Shown here: positions 31,549 to 42,722 of the stretch, one piece after another
How positions within the stretch are numbered: position 1 is the first letter of the stretch
Layout of the letters: each line of letters starts with the position of its first letter
Origin: Lepas anatifera
Taxonomy: Eukaryota; Arthropoda; Thecostraca; Lepadidae
Length of the DNA stretch: 64,000 nt
Assembly: GCA_034440635.1 (NCBI GenBank)
Contig: JAOTON010001685.1
Span: 3,730,501 to 3,794,500, forward strand
Direction: 5' to 3'
Notes under the pieces: generated by a model
Databases searched by the model: none
The model's input: only the letters and a program-made list of their open reading frames with translations
What the model was told of the DNA's origin: nothing
Made by a program: the position numbers and the translations under genes

Positions 31549-34389
31549 GTGTTGTACACCAATGCAGATCAATTTATAAACAAGAGGGATGAACTGTTAT
31601 TGCTGATTTCCCAAAAAGAGCCAGACTTGATCATGATATCTGAAGTTCTTCCAAAAGCAATTACTGCTCCAATTGCACATGCCTGTATCGGTTTACCCAA
31701 CTATGTCATGCACCTCAACTTTGACCCTACGAAACCAAGATCTGGCCCTTCTTCTGTCTGAGGCTTGGCTATCTTTGTTAATGAAGCTCTACACTGCCAG
31801 GAGGTCTCTTTTTCTGAAGTGGAGTTTTCTGAACAGCTATGGGTGAAGATTGGACTTACTGGCAGTCAGTCACTACTGGCAGGGTGCATTTATAGGAGTC
31901 CAAATTGCTCTCCTGTGAACAATGCTGCTCTCTGTAACCTTATTGAAGCAGTAGCTGCAACAAGACCTCAGCACCTGCTACTTGTTGAGGACTTCAATTT
32001 TCCAAATATTGATTGGGAAGTTGGTTTGTCTCTCGATTCTCCAAGCCACATCTCACATGCTTTTCTTGAAACCATCAGAGACAGCTTCTTAGTTCAGCAT
32101 GTTACCAAACCAACCAGGTATAGACATGGTGAAACTCCTCACATCCTGGACCTTGCTTTCTCACTGAATAAAGACATGATTGAAGATTTGATTTACCTCC
32201 CAGGTCTAGGGAGCAGCGATCACCTTTGCCTCCAAATGAAGCTTTCCTGCCGAAAACAGTCCAGGAATTTAGTCGTCCATCCCAAGTTAGCATTATACAG
32301 AGGAGATTATTCCAAGTTGAGGGACCTGGCTCAGGAGGTTAACTGGCAGAGAGCTCATGACCTCGGGATGGAGGAGGAATATAACGATTTTTGTCACCAA
32401 GTGAATAGAATGACACATCTATGTATACCTACCAGGCTACCTCAACGCAAGAATCGAAGACAATATATCAATAGGCAAGCCATGCAGACTATTAAACAGA
32501 AGAAAAGGCTTTGGCACAACTACAAGGTAGCATCTACAGTAAGAGATCGAGATACTCTCTGGGAGAACTACAGGAGGAGGAGAAATGACCTGAGGAGATT
32601 CTCACGGCGACTGCGTAAAGAGTATCAGAAGAAGGTTGCCAGTCAAGTGAAGGAAAATCCTAAAGTCTTCTGGTCCTATTCTTGCTCCCAGATCAAAACT
32701 AGGGACAAGGTACAAGACCTACAGCGACCCGATGGTACAACAGCTACAAGTGACTCAGAGAAGGCTGCGATCCTTTCTGCTTTCTTCTCCAGTGTGTTTA
32801 CTGTCGAGCCCACCAGTGAAGAAGCCCCAAACATCCTTGCTCATAACGATGTGAACATTTTGGAGGACTTTAACATTACCCCAGTCATGGTTGAAACCAA
32901 GTTACAGAATTTGAAATGCTCTTCCTCTGCTGGACCGGATGGGCTCCATCCTCGTTTACTGAAAGAGGCAGCTTCAACTCTGAGTATTCTGCTTTGCTCA
33001 GTTTTCAGAAAATCGCTTGCAAGCGGACAGCTCCCAAGTGACTGGAAGGTTGCTGAGGTGGTCCCTGTTTTTAAGAAGGGAGGCAGGTGTGACCCGTCCA
33101 ATTACCGGCCTGTGAGCCTCACATCCGTTCCATCTAAGGTAATGGAGTCTCTTGTAAGGGATGCTTTGCTAGCTCATATGCAGGAAACCGGCCTAATGAC
33201 CAATGCACAGCACGGCTTTGTACCCAAGCGTTCCTGTACTACCCAGCTTCTTAGCTCCCTTGAGATCTGGACTAATCTCCTTGAGAACAGGAAGCCAGTT
33301 GACGTTGCCTACTTGGATTTTGCTAAGGCGTTTGACTCAGTGCCCCACAAGCGTCTCATCTGGAAACTGTTCAGTCTTGGAGTTCATGGCCGTGTCCTGG
33401 ACTGGATTAAGGCCTTCCTTTCTGGAAGGAAGCAACGAGTCAGGGTCAATGGAGTGCTTTCTGACTGGGCACCTGTCACCAGCGGTGTACCACAAGGTTC
33501 CGTGCTGGGCCCCACACTGTTTGTGTTGTTTGTTAACGACTTGCCCGAGGGACTGACTTGCAGCGTGCGTCTCTTTGCTGATGATGCAAAGCTGTTCAGT
33601 GATGTGGGTAGCCAAGATGGATGGAGAAGCTTGCAAGACGATCTCCACCGTCTTGAAGCCTGGTCTGACCGGTGGCTTCTACCTTTCAACATCTCCAAGT
33701 GTAGTGTTCTCCACCTCGGGCGTGTTAACCAACACCTGGTTTACAGCATGGAGGGTCGAGATCTTGCTGCATCGGCCATTGAAAACGATTTGGGTGTGTT
33801 TGTGGATGAGGATCTCAAGTTTAGACGGCATGCAGCCGCTGCTGTCTCTAAGGCCAGCCAAATCCTAGGTGCCATCAAGAGGTCCTTCGTCCACATCGAT
33901 CAGCATGTTCTTCCACTTCTTTACAAGGCCCTTGTGCGTCCACACCTGGAGTACGCCAATATCGTGTGGGGGCCCTTCAATAAGTCAGACCAGCTCCTGG
34001 TGGAGCGAGTTCAACGCCGCGCAACTAGACTTGTGCCCTCCCTGCGTTCTCTCGACTATGAGCAGAGACTCCGCAGTCTGAAGCTACCATCCCTCTAGTA
34101 CATACGCAAGAGAGGTGACATGGTCTTCATGTACAAGCTCATGCAGGGCCACCTGGGGGTATCAAGGGATGAGTTCTTCCTAGATCCACCAGTAGGCACC
34201 ACCCGTGGCCACAGGTTCAAGGTGGGGAAGCCTCGTGCCATCTCAAGAACCAGGAGGAACCACTTTGGAGTTCGCACTGTCTCGGATTGGAACAGCCTTC
34301 CAGCATGGTTAGTGGAGTCTACATCAACTAACTCCTTCAAGAATAACATAGACAAGTACTGGTCAGGGTATATATATTGTGCACCGACT
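31549..34389 (+). pseudogene. CR1 LINE ORF2 with two in-frame stops
   Basis: The frame begins LYTNADQFINKRDELL, a typical CR1 endonuclease start. TGA at 31759-31761 interrupts it; the same frame continues (LAIFVNEALHCQEVSF) to TAG at 34096-34098 and then to the proper end at 34387-34389. Endonuclease: LLVEDFNFPNIDW, where the usual GDFN is EDFN, and SSDHLCLQ. RT: NYRPVSLTSVPSKVMESL, motif A AYLDFAKAFDSVP, motif B SGVPQGSVLGP, motif C LFADDAKLF. The C-terminal part contains FGVRTVSDWNSLPAWLV. It cannot yield a full ORF2 protein as it stands. Confidence 0.9.
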
Positions 34390-34496
34390 TAGTTTTCCGC
34401 TACACATCATGACACGAGCTCGATGAGTGCGGGCAAGACAGGCACCTCCGTGCCTTATAAAGTCCCGATCATCTAAGGTATCTAAGGTAATAGATG

Positions 34497-34866
34497 TGGC
34501 TACCAGCCATGTTTGTAGAGGTGAGACTTTTACATTGAGAATAGGTTTATGCAATGTAAACTCCCTTATCAGTAAGGTCCCACAAGTCCATAATCTTATG
34601 CAACAGTCGCAAACACATATCCTAGGCATCACAGAGTCGCACTTGGTAAATTCAGTGCCTAACTCATTTGTGAACATGCCCTCATATTCAATTATACGGA
34701 ATGATACTTCTGCCAACTTTGCAAAGCATGGCGTTTGTATGTATCTGGCCAAGAGCATCAAGTTTGATAATGTTGATGTTTCATGTCCCAACTGTATAGT
34801 TGCCAGACTCCCTGAATTTAACATATATGTTATTACTGTTTATTTTCCTACCTGCAGGAGGAAAAT
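34497..34866 (+). pseudogene. second CR1 LINE ORF2, N-terminal endonuclease part
   Basis: Encodes TLRIGLCNVNSLISKVPQ, HILGITESHLVNS and IRNDTSANFAKHGVCMYL, the first half of the APE endonuclease. After VITVYFP near 34850 the sensible reading jumps to the frame LQEENKALIEYLS, which leads into the rest of ORF2 at 34873. A small indel therefore separates the two halves. Confidence 0.8.
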
Positions 34867-34872
34867 AAAGCA

Positions 34873-37251
34873 TTGATTGAATACTTATCCACAGTGTGTA
34901 GTGGGAGGGAGGTTCTCCTGCTGGGGGACTTCAACTTGCCCTCAATATCATGGCATCCATGTGAACAGATATGCCCAATTTCCTGCACAGATAGGCTCTT
35001 CCAAGAACTCTTTGATGGGCTTGGATTAACTCAGTGGGTTGTCGAGCCGACATTCCCACGTTCTGGTAATATCCTTGACCTGGTTCTGACTAGTGAAGCT
35101 GACAGAATTGGTACTGTGGTTGTAGAACCACCACTTCCTGGTTGCGATCACTGTTTGGTCACTTGTGAGTATCTGCTCCGTTTTGCACCCGATCCACTAA
35201 ACTCTGTGCCCAAGCCTTCTCGTAAATGGCACAAAGGTAGATATGATCTGATCTCACGACATCTAGATGAGGTTGATTGGGATTTTGAATTCCGTTATCA
35301 AGACTCCAACAGAGCCTTCTCCCGTCTTTTGGATCTGGTACACCCTATGATCAACAGGTATGTCCCCTTGTACGAAAATCCCGCTGGGAGAGCCCGTCTA
35401 CCCTGGAAAATCAACCCTCCTACTAGTCTTCACAACAGGAGAAAACGAGCATGGGAACATGCCAAGGCTTTGAGGCATAGATTTGGCTGCAGGTCTCTTG
35501 CATCAATTGAGGCATTCACTGCCTTCTTTGAGGTCAATTCTGAGGTCAAAAATTTTGCAACTACCTCCCAAGCCAGATACGAGAAACAGCTAGCAGGTGA
35601 ATTGAGATACAATCCGAAAGTGTTCCACGCTTATCTCCGCCGTAAGAAAGTGGGATGCCCTACAGTGGGCCCACTCAGGTGGACTGACGGAAATCTTACT
35701 GATAACGCTACAGCTATGGCTGAGGCCTTTGCGTCAGCATTTGAAAGTGTCTTTGTCACTGATGCCCCCGATGTAAGTCCTGCTCCTCACCAGATAGTTG
35801 CAACACGGATGGCACCTCTGGATCTCTGCACCCAATCTGTGCTGCATGTGTTGCAGTCTCTTGACACCAGCAGTGCCTCAGGTCCCGACGATCTCCATCC
35901 CATGCTGTTAAAATCTTGCTGCCACAGCCTGGCGTATCCTTTGCTACTGATATTTCAAAGGTCACTTATTGAGGGCCATCTTCCTAAAATATGGAAGACA
36001 TCACTTGTCAGTCCCATCTATAAGAAAGGATCCCGATATGACCCACTGAATTACAGACCTATCAGTCTGACTTCTGTAACATGTAAGTGTCTCGAGCGGA
36101 TTATCACTCAGCACCTGAATAGCTATCTGGAGGAAAACAATATTCTCTCTGCCCACCAGTTCGGATTTCGCAGAGGCAGATCCACGATGGACCAACTTCT
36201 CCTGGTCTATCATGAAGTATCGATGTGGATGGATGAGGGAAGTGCAGTAGACCCTCATTGGCCGCACATTTTCGGTCTCCGTGGATGGAACACTGAGTGC
36301 TCCCCGCCCAGTGGGGAGTGGGGTCCCCAAGGATCAGTGCTAGGACCCGTCCTCTTTTTGATTTTCATGAATAACATTGCTGCCAACCTATCTTGCCATT
36401 ACAAAGTATTTGCTGATGACCTCAAGATATACATGAAAATAGACCGGGACAAAGACAACACTATTCACGGCCAGACAACTGTTCAAAGAGACATTAACAC
36501 GCTTCATGCCACCTCTCGCTCTTGGGGCTTATTTATGAATCAGAAAAAGTGTGCTATTATTAGATTTAAGAAAAATATACTCTCATTACCTGTCCCACAT
36601 AATCATATTGACCAAGTTCCGATCCAAGCTGTGAACTCCCACTCTGACTTGGGAGTGACAGTTGACTCCTCCCTGAAGTTCCATGTGCATATCTCAAACA
36701 CAGCCCGCAAAGCCTCTGCCTTGGCTCAAAACATATTGAAAACCACTGTGTGTAGATCCCCTGACTTCATGATGCCTCTCTTTAGCGCTCATATCCGGCC
36801 AATTATGGAATATTGTTCTTGTGTGTGGCACACAGGGTACTCTGGGGACCTGCGAGTCCTAGAATCTGTACAGCGTCTTTGGACTAAAAGGGTGGTCGGA
36901 TTAGCCAACCTCGATTATAGATCTCGACTGAAAGCCTTAAACCAGTACTCTGTCCAGGGAAGGCTGCTACGTGCAGATCTGATCCAGTGTTGGAGAATAT
37001 TTCACGGGAAGTGTGCTATCGAACCTGCCGATATATTTGAGCTGCCTGATTACACAGGCTTAAGAGGGCACAGATACAAAATTCAACACTCCCGTGTGCG
37101 CACAGACTTGAGAAAGCGTTCATTTGGTATCCGTTGTGCTACTGTATGGAATAGCCTTCCAGATCATGTAGTATCCGAAAACGATCAAAAGTCTTTCAAG
37201 GCCAAGCTGGCGTCTGCACTGGGCGAGTCACTCTATAACTTCCCTCCATGA
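34873..37251 (+). pseudogene. second CR1 LINE ORF2, rest of endonuclease and RT lacking motif A
   Basis: 792 codons. The endonuclease continues with VLLLGDFNLPSISW and GCDHCLVT. RT: YRPISLTSVTCKCLERI, FGFRRGRSTMDQLL, motif B PQGSVLGPVLFLIFMNNI, motif C VFADDLKIY. Between MDEGSAVD and PQGSVLGP the expected motif A (xLDFxKAFD) is gone, replaced by out-of-frame residues near 36250-36325; the reading TFSVSVDGTLSAP in another frame there shows a deletion plus a compensating shift. The removed stretch is roughly 40-50 codons by comparison with the other CR1. The C-terminus is normal (FGIRCATVWNSLPDHVV). Confidence 0.88.
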
Positions 37252-37465
37252 TATGGATGCTACACTTTTGAGAGACACGAAGCATGTGCACTAGTCCTAC
37301 CTGTCAATCTGTTGTCTGTCAATGTGTGGGCGCAAAATTCCAGTCAGAGCATGTTGCTCATGACATGGAGCGTCTTATGTTATCCGGGTTTCCTCTCTGA
37401 TCCTGAAACCCTTTCTGACAACCCTAGCCCAGCAGGGAACCTCATAAGGTGAGTGAATAAGGTGA

Positions 37466-38346
37466 GTTATCTTCCACAGGTAATAGTACAAATAGTATTT
37501 TGCAGAGCTGATGCAGAAGAAATCTTCTGTTTTGTGCCTGTTTTTTTTTCTTTGTACCACCGAGTATATGTGAATGGCTTCAGAAAAATAAAGCCCATCG
37601 GCCCATCCGCCGTGCTATCATAGTTCGCAAACCAATAGAGACACCATAGTTAGTTTCAACAGTACTCTGAGCAAGTGCCATAAAACGTTGTTATTAGTCA
37701 GAAAGCAGAAGGGAAGGAGATTGTGGGATGTTGGCGTACAACTGGAGAAACAATGATATTGTGCTAAGGTTGATGATGGATGAAATATTTTTGTACCAAC
37801 TGTAAGTGAACTCTGTGAGTATGCTAACTTTTAAAGATAGATGTTCTTTAATATTTGCCATTCTTAAAAGATAAGCAAGACATTTTTTGGTTTTGGCAAC
37901 CTATGTGGCCCTTGAACCTTTTAAATTAAAGATTAAACAGAGTATTCAGATAGCTCAAATTAGACCTTAACATGGCTTGATCTATACATGTTTAGGTACT
38001 ATGGCAAGCTCATCTCTTTTCTCCCATATGCTAGGTGGGGTAAATTTAGAAGTCTTAACCTTCCTCTATGTTGGAGATGTATGATGTGGGTAACAACAAC
38101 TCTATTTTCTGTCCTCAATGATATTCTGTCTGAAGAATGTGGCTGGTTTCTTGAGGCATTTGGGGCAGCGCAGATTCTGCATATATCTGGAGGCATAAAC
38201 TTGATTTCCAGAAGAAACTTTTGTTTCCAAGCGGTGCACATATCCATTTTGGTGTGTGGGGAGGTCGCTTATCAATAATTACCATTTTCTCTGTTCTCCT
38301 TTTCATTGCTTTGTAGCAAACATGATATATGTTTTATATATATTCA
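37466..38346. other. gene-free stretch
   Basis: No supported exon. Overlapping open frames near 37990-38300 on both strands include a Cys-containing minus-strand reading (RCPKCLKK) that is too weak to call. Confidence 0.5.
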
Positions 38347-38966
38347 CCATTGTGGAAAGTATGGCAGCTGGTCAGAAGAGTCGCACCAGCCATCTAAAAA
38401 TCTGGCACAAATTTGCACAGCCAGCCACCTAAATTCACACCAATCCAGTATACCAGGGAGAAAGCACCCGTCCCTACCCTAGTGTGCAAAGTATGGCATT
38501 TTCTTCAAGATCTCGTTGGTGCAAGTGTACTTGGAGACAGGATCAAGTGGTGCAAATTCAATCAACCTTGTGTGAATGTGTGAGACTGGTGCAAGAAAGG
38601 TGACACTGAAAACCAAACAAATATTGACTGAATGGTTATAAAGACTGAGGAAGGGGCCTTGAAAAGTCCTTAACTATCTCACTAATAAGAGAGATAGCAT
38701 TGCATTATGTGGGTAGGAATGAGAGCATTTTTCCCTGGTAATATGACAGGTTAGTATGAATTTTTGGTGGCTGTGGGTGCAAGAATTTCAGATGGCTGGT
38801 GCAGATTGTCTGGCCTGCTGCCATACTTTGCAGACAGGTCCCTACCCACATGATGCAATTTTCCTTGTGTCTTTATAACTATTTTTCCATTATTTGTTTG
38901 GTTTTCAGCGTTACCTCCCTTGCACCAGTCTCAAATTCGCACCACGTTAATAAAATTTTCACCACT
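38347..38966 (-). mobile_element. CCAGTSTGCAAAG MITE, older outer copy, interrupted
   Basis: Runs in reverse orientation from CCATTGTGGAAAGTATGGCA at 38347 to about 38478 and resumes at 38847; the two parts align in order to the uninterrupted copy at 44261-44626. Its far end is degraded near 38966. It is split by a younger member of the same family. Confidence 0.75.
38479..38838 (+). mobile_element. CCAGTSTGCAAAG MITE, inner copy
   Basis: 360 bp, from CTAGTGTGCAAAGTATGGCA to TGCCATACTTTGCAGACAGG, with an 8-bp duplication TCCCTACC at 38471-38478 and 38839-38846. The duplicated word is part of the older copy's own sequence, so the insertion is within the same family. No coding capacity. Confidence 0.88.
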
Positions 38967-39127
38967 TTTGTGTAATAACTTGAAATACAGTAATGTGATG
39001 GATAGCATTCTTATAAAACATTTTGGCCCTAAGCCAAGTTTGTGCTCACATTTAAGTCCTGGGAATTGAAGTCTTCCATTCCATATTTTTGGCCTGTCCG
39101 TCCCTCATGCTTGTATGAATTTTTCAG

Positions 39128-41074
39128 GTGCTGCCAGTGACTTAAGATCTGTGGATGGTCCCTCACTTCCTGAAGCTGCTGAGGAACCACATCTTGGACC
39201 AGGGTCTGAGGCTACCGGGTCCAGAAGCACCAGTAGTAGACAAGGGCCTCCCCCAGCAGCTTTTGGCAAAGGACAATGCCAAGCTTCTGCTTTGCCACGC
39301 CCTTCAGTTGAAGCATATAAAGGTATGGGCCATCAGTTTTGTGCATCAAACTTTTACTTGCATTCTTTTTATATGTGCTGGTTGTGAAATTTAAATGATT
39401 TGTATAGGATTTTAGATTATTCAGTGCTCGGGAGTGCACCTTTCCATTTTGTTTGTACCGTTTTTATTAATATACTGTGTACAATTGTATTTGCAGAGGC
39501 AAAATGGATTGCATTGCTATCAAATGAATCTCAGGTCACTCATACGAATGAACATATCAATATATATTTCTCTGGCAACGGGAACATAGCAATAATTTTA
39601 GTGGTCCTCTTTTGAATAAAAGGACATTATGAACCTTCCCTGATAGGTGAAAACAGATTTAAAACAAATCTATAAATGTGTGAGAGCTGAACATGTTTCA
39701 TCTTCTAATATCTGTTAAGTTGAACAATCATGATAAATGACTAGATTGTGAATATTTGGCTAAGTGTCAGTTATTCGCTCGATATAGCAAAATATCCAAT
39801 AAAACTGTTCGTTTTGACAATTGCCCATCAGTTGATGATTGTCAGATGAAGTTTATACCAAAAAATTTCCGCCAGGTGACTGGCCAGGAGCGACAGCGAG
39901 TACGTCCAGCGGCCCAGATGCTCAGCGAGCGCGTGGGAAAGTGTCTACTCCACCTATTCGGTCAGCACTTCGTCAAGCAGGCTCAGTTCGTCATCACCTG
40001 CGACGAGATGTTCGACACCTGCAACTTTCGGTGCTTCCTGGACGGCAAAGCTCATCGGTCAGCATTCGGCTTGGAGCACACCATCAATGCTCAGTATACT
40101 TCTCTGCTCGAGTTCATGCGGCTGATTCGGGACTCCCGAGTCGGATGCCAGAGCAGGTACCATTCCAGAACGGGTTCATCATGTCCTTAACAGCCCTGCG
40201 AGGCCTCCACAGCATGCTTCAGAACATCTACGGTGTCAAGTACTTTCTGACGTCTCGGGTGAATCAGGACATGGTAACGAACTTCTCTCAGGTCAGGGGC
40301 TTGGGAGCAGGCAGCACCCACCCAACGGCGGTGGAGGCCAAGACTCGTGTTCTCATGCTAGACCACATGCTGATGGAGCCCCAGTCTCGCTGGAAGAAGA
40401 AGAATCAACATACCTGAGTGCGGCTACCCTGCAACTGGACACCCCCCCCCCGACAGTCATTACTTGATGAGAGCTTGATGACATCGCTGCTGTGTGATCA
40501 GATGGAGAGGGTGCAGCCGTGCCCCGCTCCACCGGTACCGGACAACCCGGAGCAGGACGGGCTGGACGAGGATGACCAGGACGACGCCGCGGAACGAGCT
40601 ACTCCGTCAGCAAGGGACGGGAACCAAAAACTTTGTAAGCAGGCACCGGCCTACGTGGCGGGCTTTGTTGCTGCAAAATGCAAAACTGTGGACAGCTCTC
40701 TCTGATACATATCATCGACCATGCCTGTAGTAGATGAAAGTGGGAAACTGGAGTGGTTGCAACGTCTCAATGGGGGTGGTCTCACAATACCAAGTGAAAA
40801 GTGGCTTAGGCAAGTAGGGGAGCTAGAGGTTTTAGTTTGTGCTATGCATGGACCAAGCGACATCGATAAGAAACCAGGATTCATTCGCCGTTTGACTTCT
40901 GATGTGTTGGTTAAATTCCCGGACCTTCACGGAAAGGTAGCGCGAAAGTACGCGGTGACGAGAACACACATGCGGGTGAAGTGGCTGCAACGGTTGTATG
41001 CGGAGGGGAAGCGAAAGGCAAGGGCAGAACAGAAAAGTCGTCGGAAAATGAAGAGAATGCGTTACTACACTTAG
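39128..41074 (+). pseudogene. P-element transposase (THAP9-like), C-terminal two-thirds, broken
   Basis: Exon-like block 39128-39322 reads VPHFLKLLRNHILDQGL...AKLLLCHALQLKHIK, with acceptor and donor (AAAG|GTATGG). It joins in phase to 39876, which reads VTGQERQRVRPAAQMLSER. Later segments: VPFQNGFIMSLTALRGLH, YFLTSRVNQDMVTNFSQVRG, HPTAVEAKTRV, YVAGFVAAK, and the C-terminal GGLTIPSEKWLRQV and THMRVKWLQRLY ending at 41072-41074. These are the order and motifs of P/THAP9 transposases. Damage: TAA at 39143, a frameshift near 40145, TGA at 40415 and TGA at 40703. No THAP domain or N-terminal catalytic part was found upstream, and no terminal repeats could be fixed. Confidence 0.85.
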
Positions 41075-42150
41075 TAAAAGTGATTGAGTAGTATCCTCAG
41101 GTAGCCAGCTATTATTGATAACACTGTATCTGCACCCAGTTCGTATACTAATCGGGCGTTTACCCGCTGTAGCGCTGCGTCAGAGGTACGAGTCGGTGAT
41201 TGATAAAGGCTTATTTATATATTTTAGGAACGTGCATTGATCTATATATCTATGATAGAAGTGATAACAGTTATGTGTACGTTTGGTTTTTTACATGTGT
41301 TTTTTGTGATTTGGATGTCCCTTGCGCAAAAACATTTAAAAACCTAAAAAGAATAGCGGGGAGTGGTGTGGCCCATAATATTTGCTATCCATTTTTCTTC
41401 TTTGTTTTTCTTCGTAAAGTAAATGGGCACATGGGAAAGGGAAGGGCACTCCTGCATACCCAACAATGGGCAGGGGCAAAATTTTATGCGTGATCTGTAC
41501 ATTTTGTGTTGCGTAGTTTGTTGCCGCCGTAAACTTATCAGTTATGTATGCTAGTCAAATCAAGCTGTTGTCTTCCCTGTTATGTATAGTAGTGTGACCT
41601 TTGTACACAGTGTCCTATTTTTTGGTGCATCTGAACAAGAAGTGAAGTATTCGTCATATATTTATCGTGACGAACGGCTCAGTGGCTGAGACTGCGTTAG
41701 TGCGCAAACCATGAAAGAATACGTGTGGAAATGAACGTGACACCACACAGAACATGTGCACGGCGTTACGATTTCGTTTAGTATTTGTATACCGTCGATT
41801 CTCTGCTCACCTGTATCATGATTAAATGTATGATTATGGATTGCGATATTTCATTTGGAAATGTGCCGAGATGATGCTGAAGTAAATAATCTTTCCGAAA
41901 AAAACGAGCTTCTTCGCTGCCATGATGAATATAAATCACTGCATTGGTACATAAATTTTGTTCCACGGTATTTACCTAAGCATTTTAACACAAATTATAT
42001 AGTTTTCTGGTGAAGTTGCTAGATCTTCGAAAGAAAATGCCTCCCAGGTTGGTTGTGTTGTGCCCTGATTTAGCTTGACAAAGTTGAGAAAATGCCTGAA
42101 AATAAATATCCATTGAAAAATGTTCCGGCTGAACATATGGCTGGTAGTTA
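41075..42150. other. gene-free stretch after the P remnant
   Basis: AT-rich; probably includes the 3' end of the P-like element, but no inverted terminus or duplication was recognised. Confidence 0.5.
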
Positions 42151-42156
42151 TGTTAA

Positions 42157-42718
42157 GACGTGCATTGATGGGGGCGGGTACCCGCCCCCTCGGGTTTTTC
42201 GGAGACAGCAGAAAAACGGCGGCGCGTAGCGCTGCCGTACTTGGCATACCTTTTCCCTCATCATTTTTACAACTTCTGTGAAAATTTTAAGGTTAGGTCA
42301 TCTCAGGTCAGATCACCAGTACAGGTCAAGTGACCTGACCTCAACAAATTTAAGATAGTATAAGTCGGAGCAGGGTGAACTTACCCGATTGAAACTCATC
42401 ACATAATGGGCCCACCGAGTTCTCTAAAATATTTTCCGGTAGTTTTGATATCGATGACCTAAGGTCAGGTACAAGGCATGACCTCTCCGTTGGAAATACA
42501 TGGGAAAAATGTTTTTTTACTGAATAAATCAGTAACGGATGGTGATAAAGCGTTCATTCTAGTTGCATTAGACTCACCTTGTCTTTGCGGTTCTAATGAT
42601 ATAAATTGTATATAATTTGACCTTGACCTGGCCTCAGGTCAGGTCAAATCCTTGATTTGACCTAGCAAGGTCAAATCATATATCATTCGATTCGGCTTGC
42701 TACGAGGATTCCTATAGT
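42157..42718. mobile_element. TTAA element relic, AGGTCA-rich
   Basis: Starts after TTAA (42153-42156) with GACGTGCATTGATGGGGGCGGGTACC, clearly the inverted terminus of the element at 2856-3425, and carries the same interior (CAGTACAGGTCAAGTGACCTGACC). Its other terminus is not recognisable, so it is truncated or chimeric up to the next TTAA at 42719. Confidence 0.55.
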
Positions 42719-42722
42719 TTAA

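Larger units (their letters stand above)
29610..34487 (+). mobile_element. CR1-type LINE, nearly complete, defective
   Basis: ORF1 (29676-31196) with a PHD-like finger, ORF2 (31549-34389) with endonuclease and RT, and a short 3' UTR ending in ATCTAAGGT ATCTAAGGT near 34470-34487. A short 3' tandem repeat in place of poly(A), and a PHD finger in ORF1, are CR1 features. Two nonsense codons in ORF2 disable it. The next LINE begins at once. Confidence 0.8.
34488..37465 (+). mobile_element. second CR1-type LINE, truncated and defective
   Basis: Begins directly after the 3' repeats of the preceding CR1, at or just before the ORF2 start, and ends with a short tandem repeat (ATAAGGTGAG twice) near 37445-37465. 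It carries a frameshift near 34850 and a deletion/frameshift in the RT core. It belongs to a CR1 subfamily distinct from the preceding one. Confidence 0.75.

Noticed and set aside
37988..38306. Zinc-finger-like gene suggested by CPKC- and ICRIC-type readings
   Set aside because: The Cys pairs fall in different frames with no matching His spacing and no splice context.
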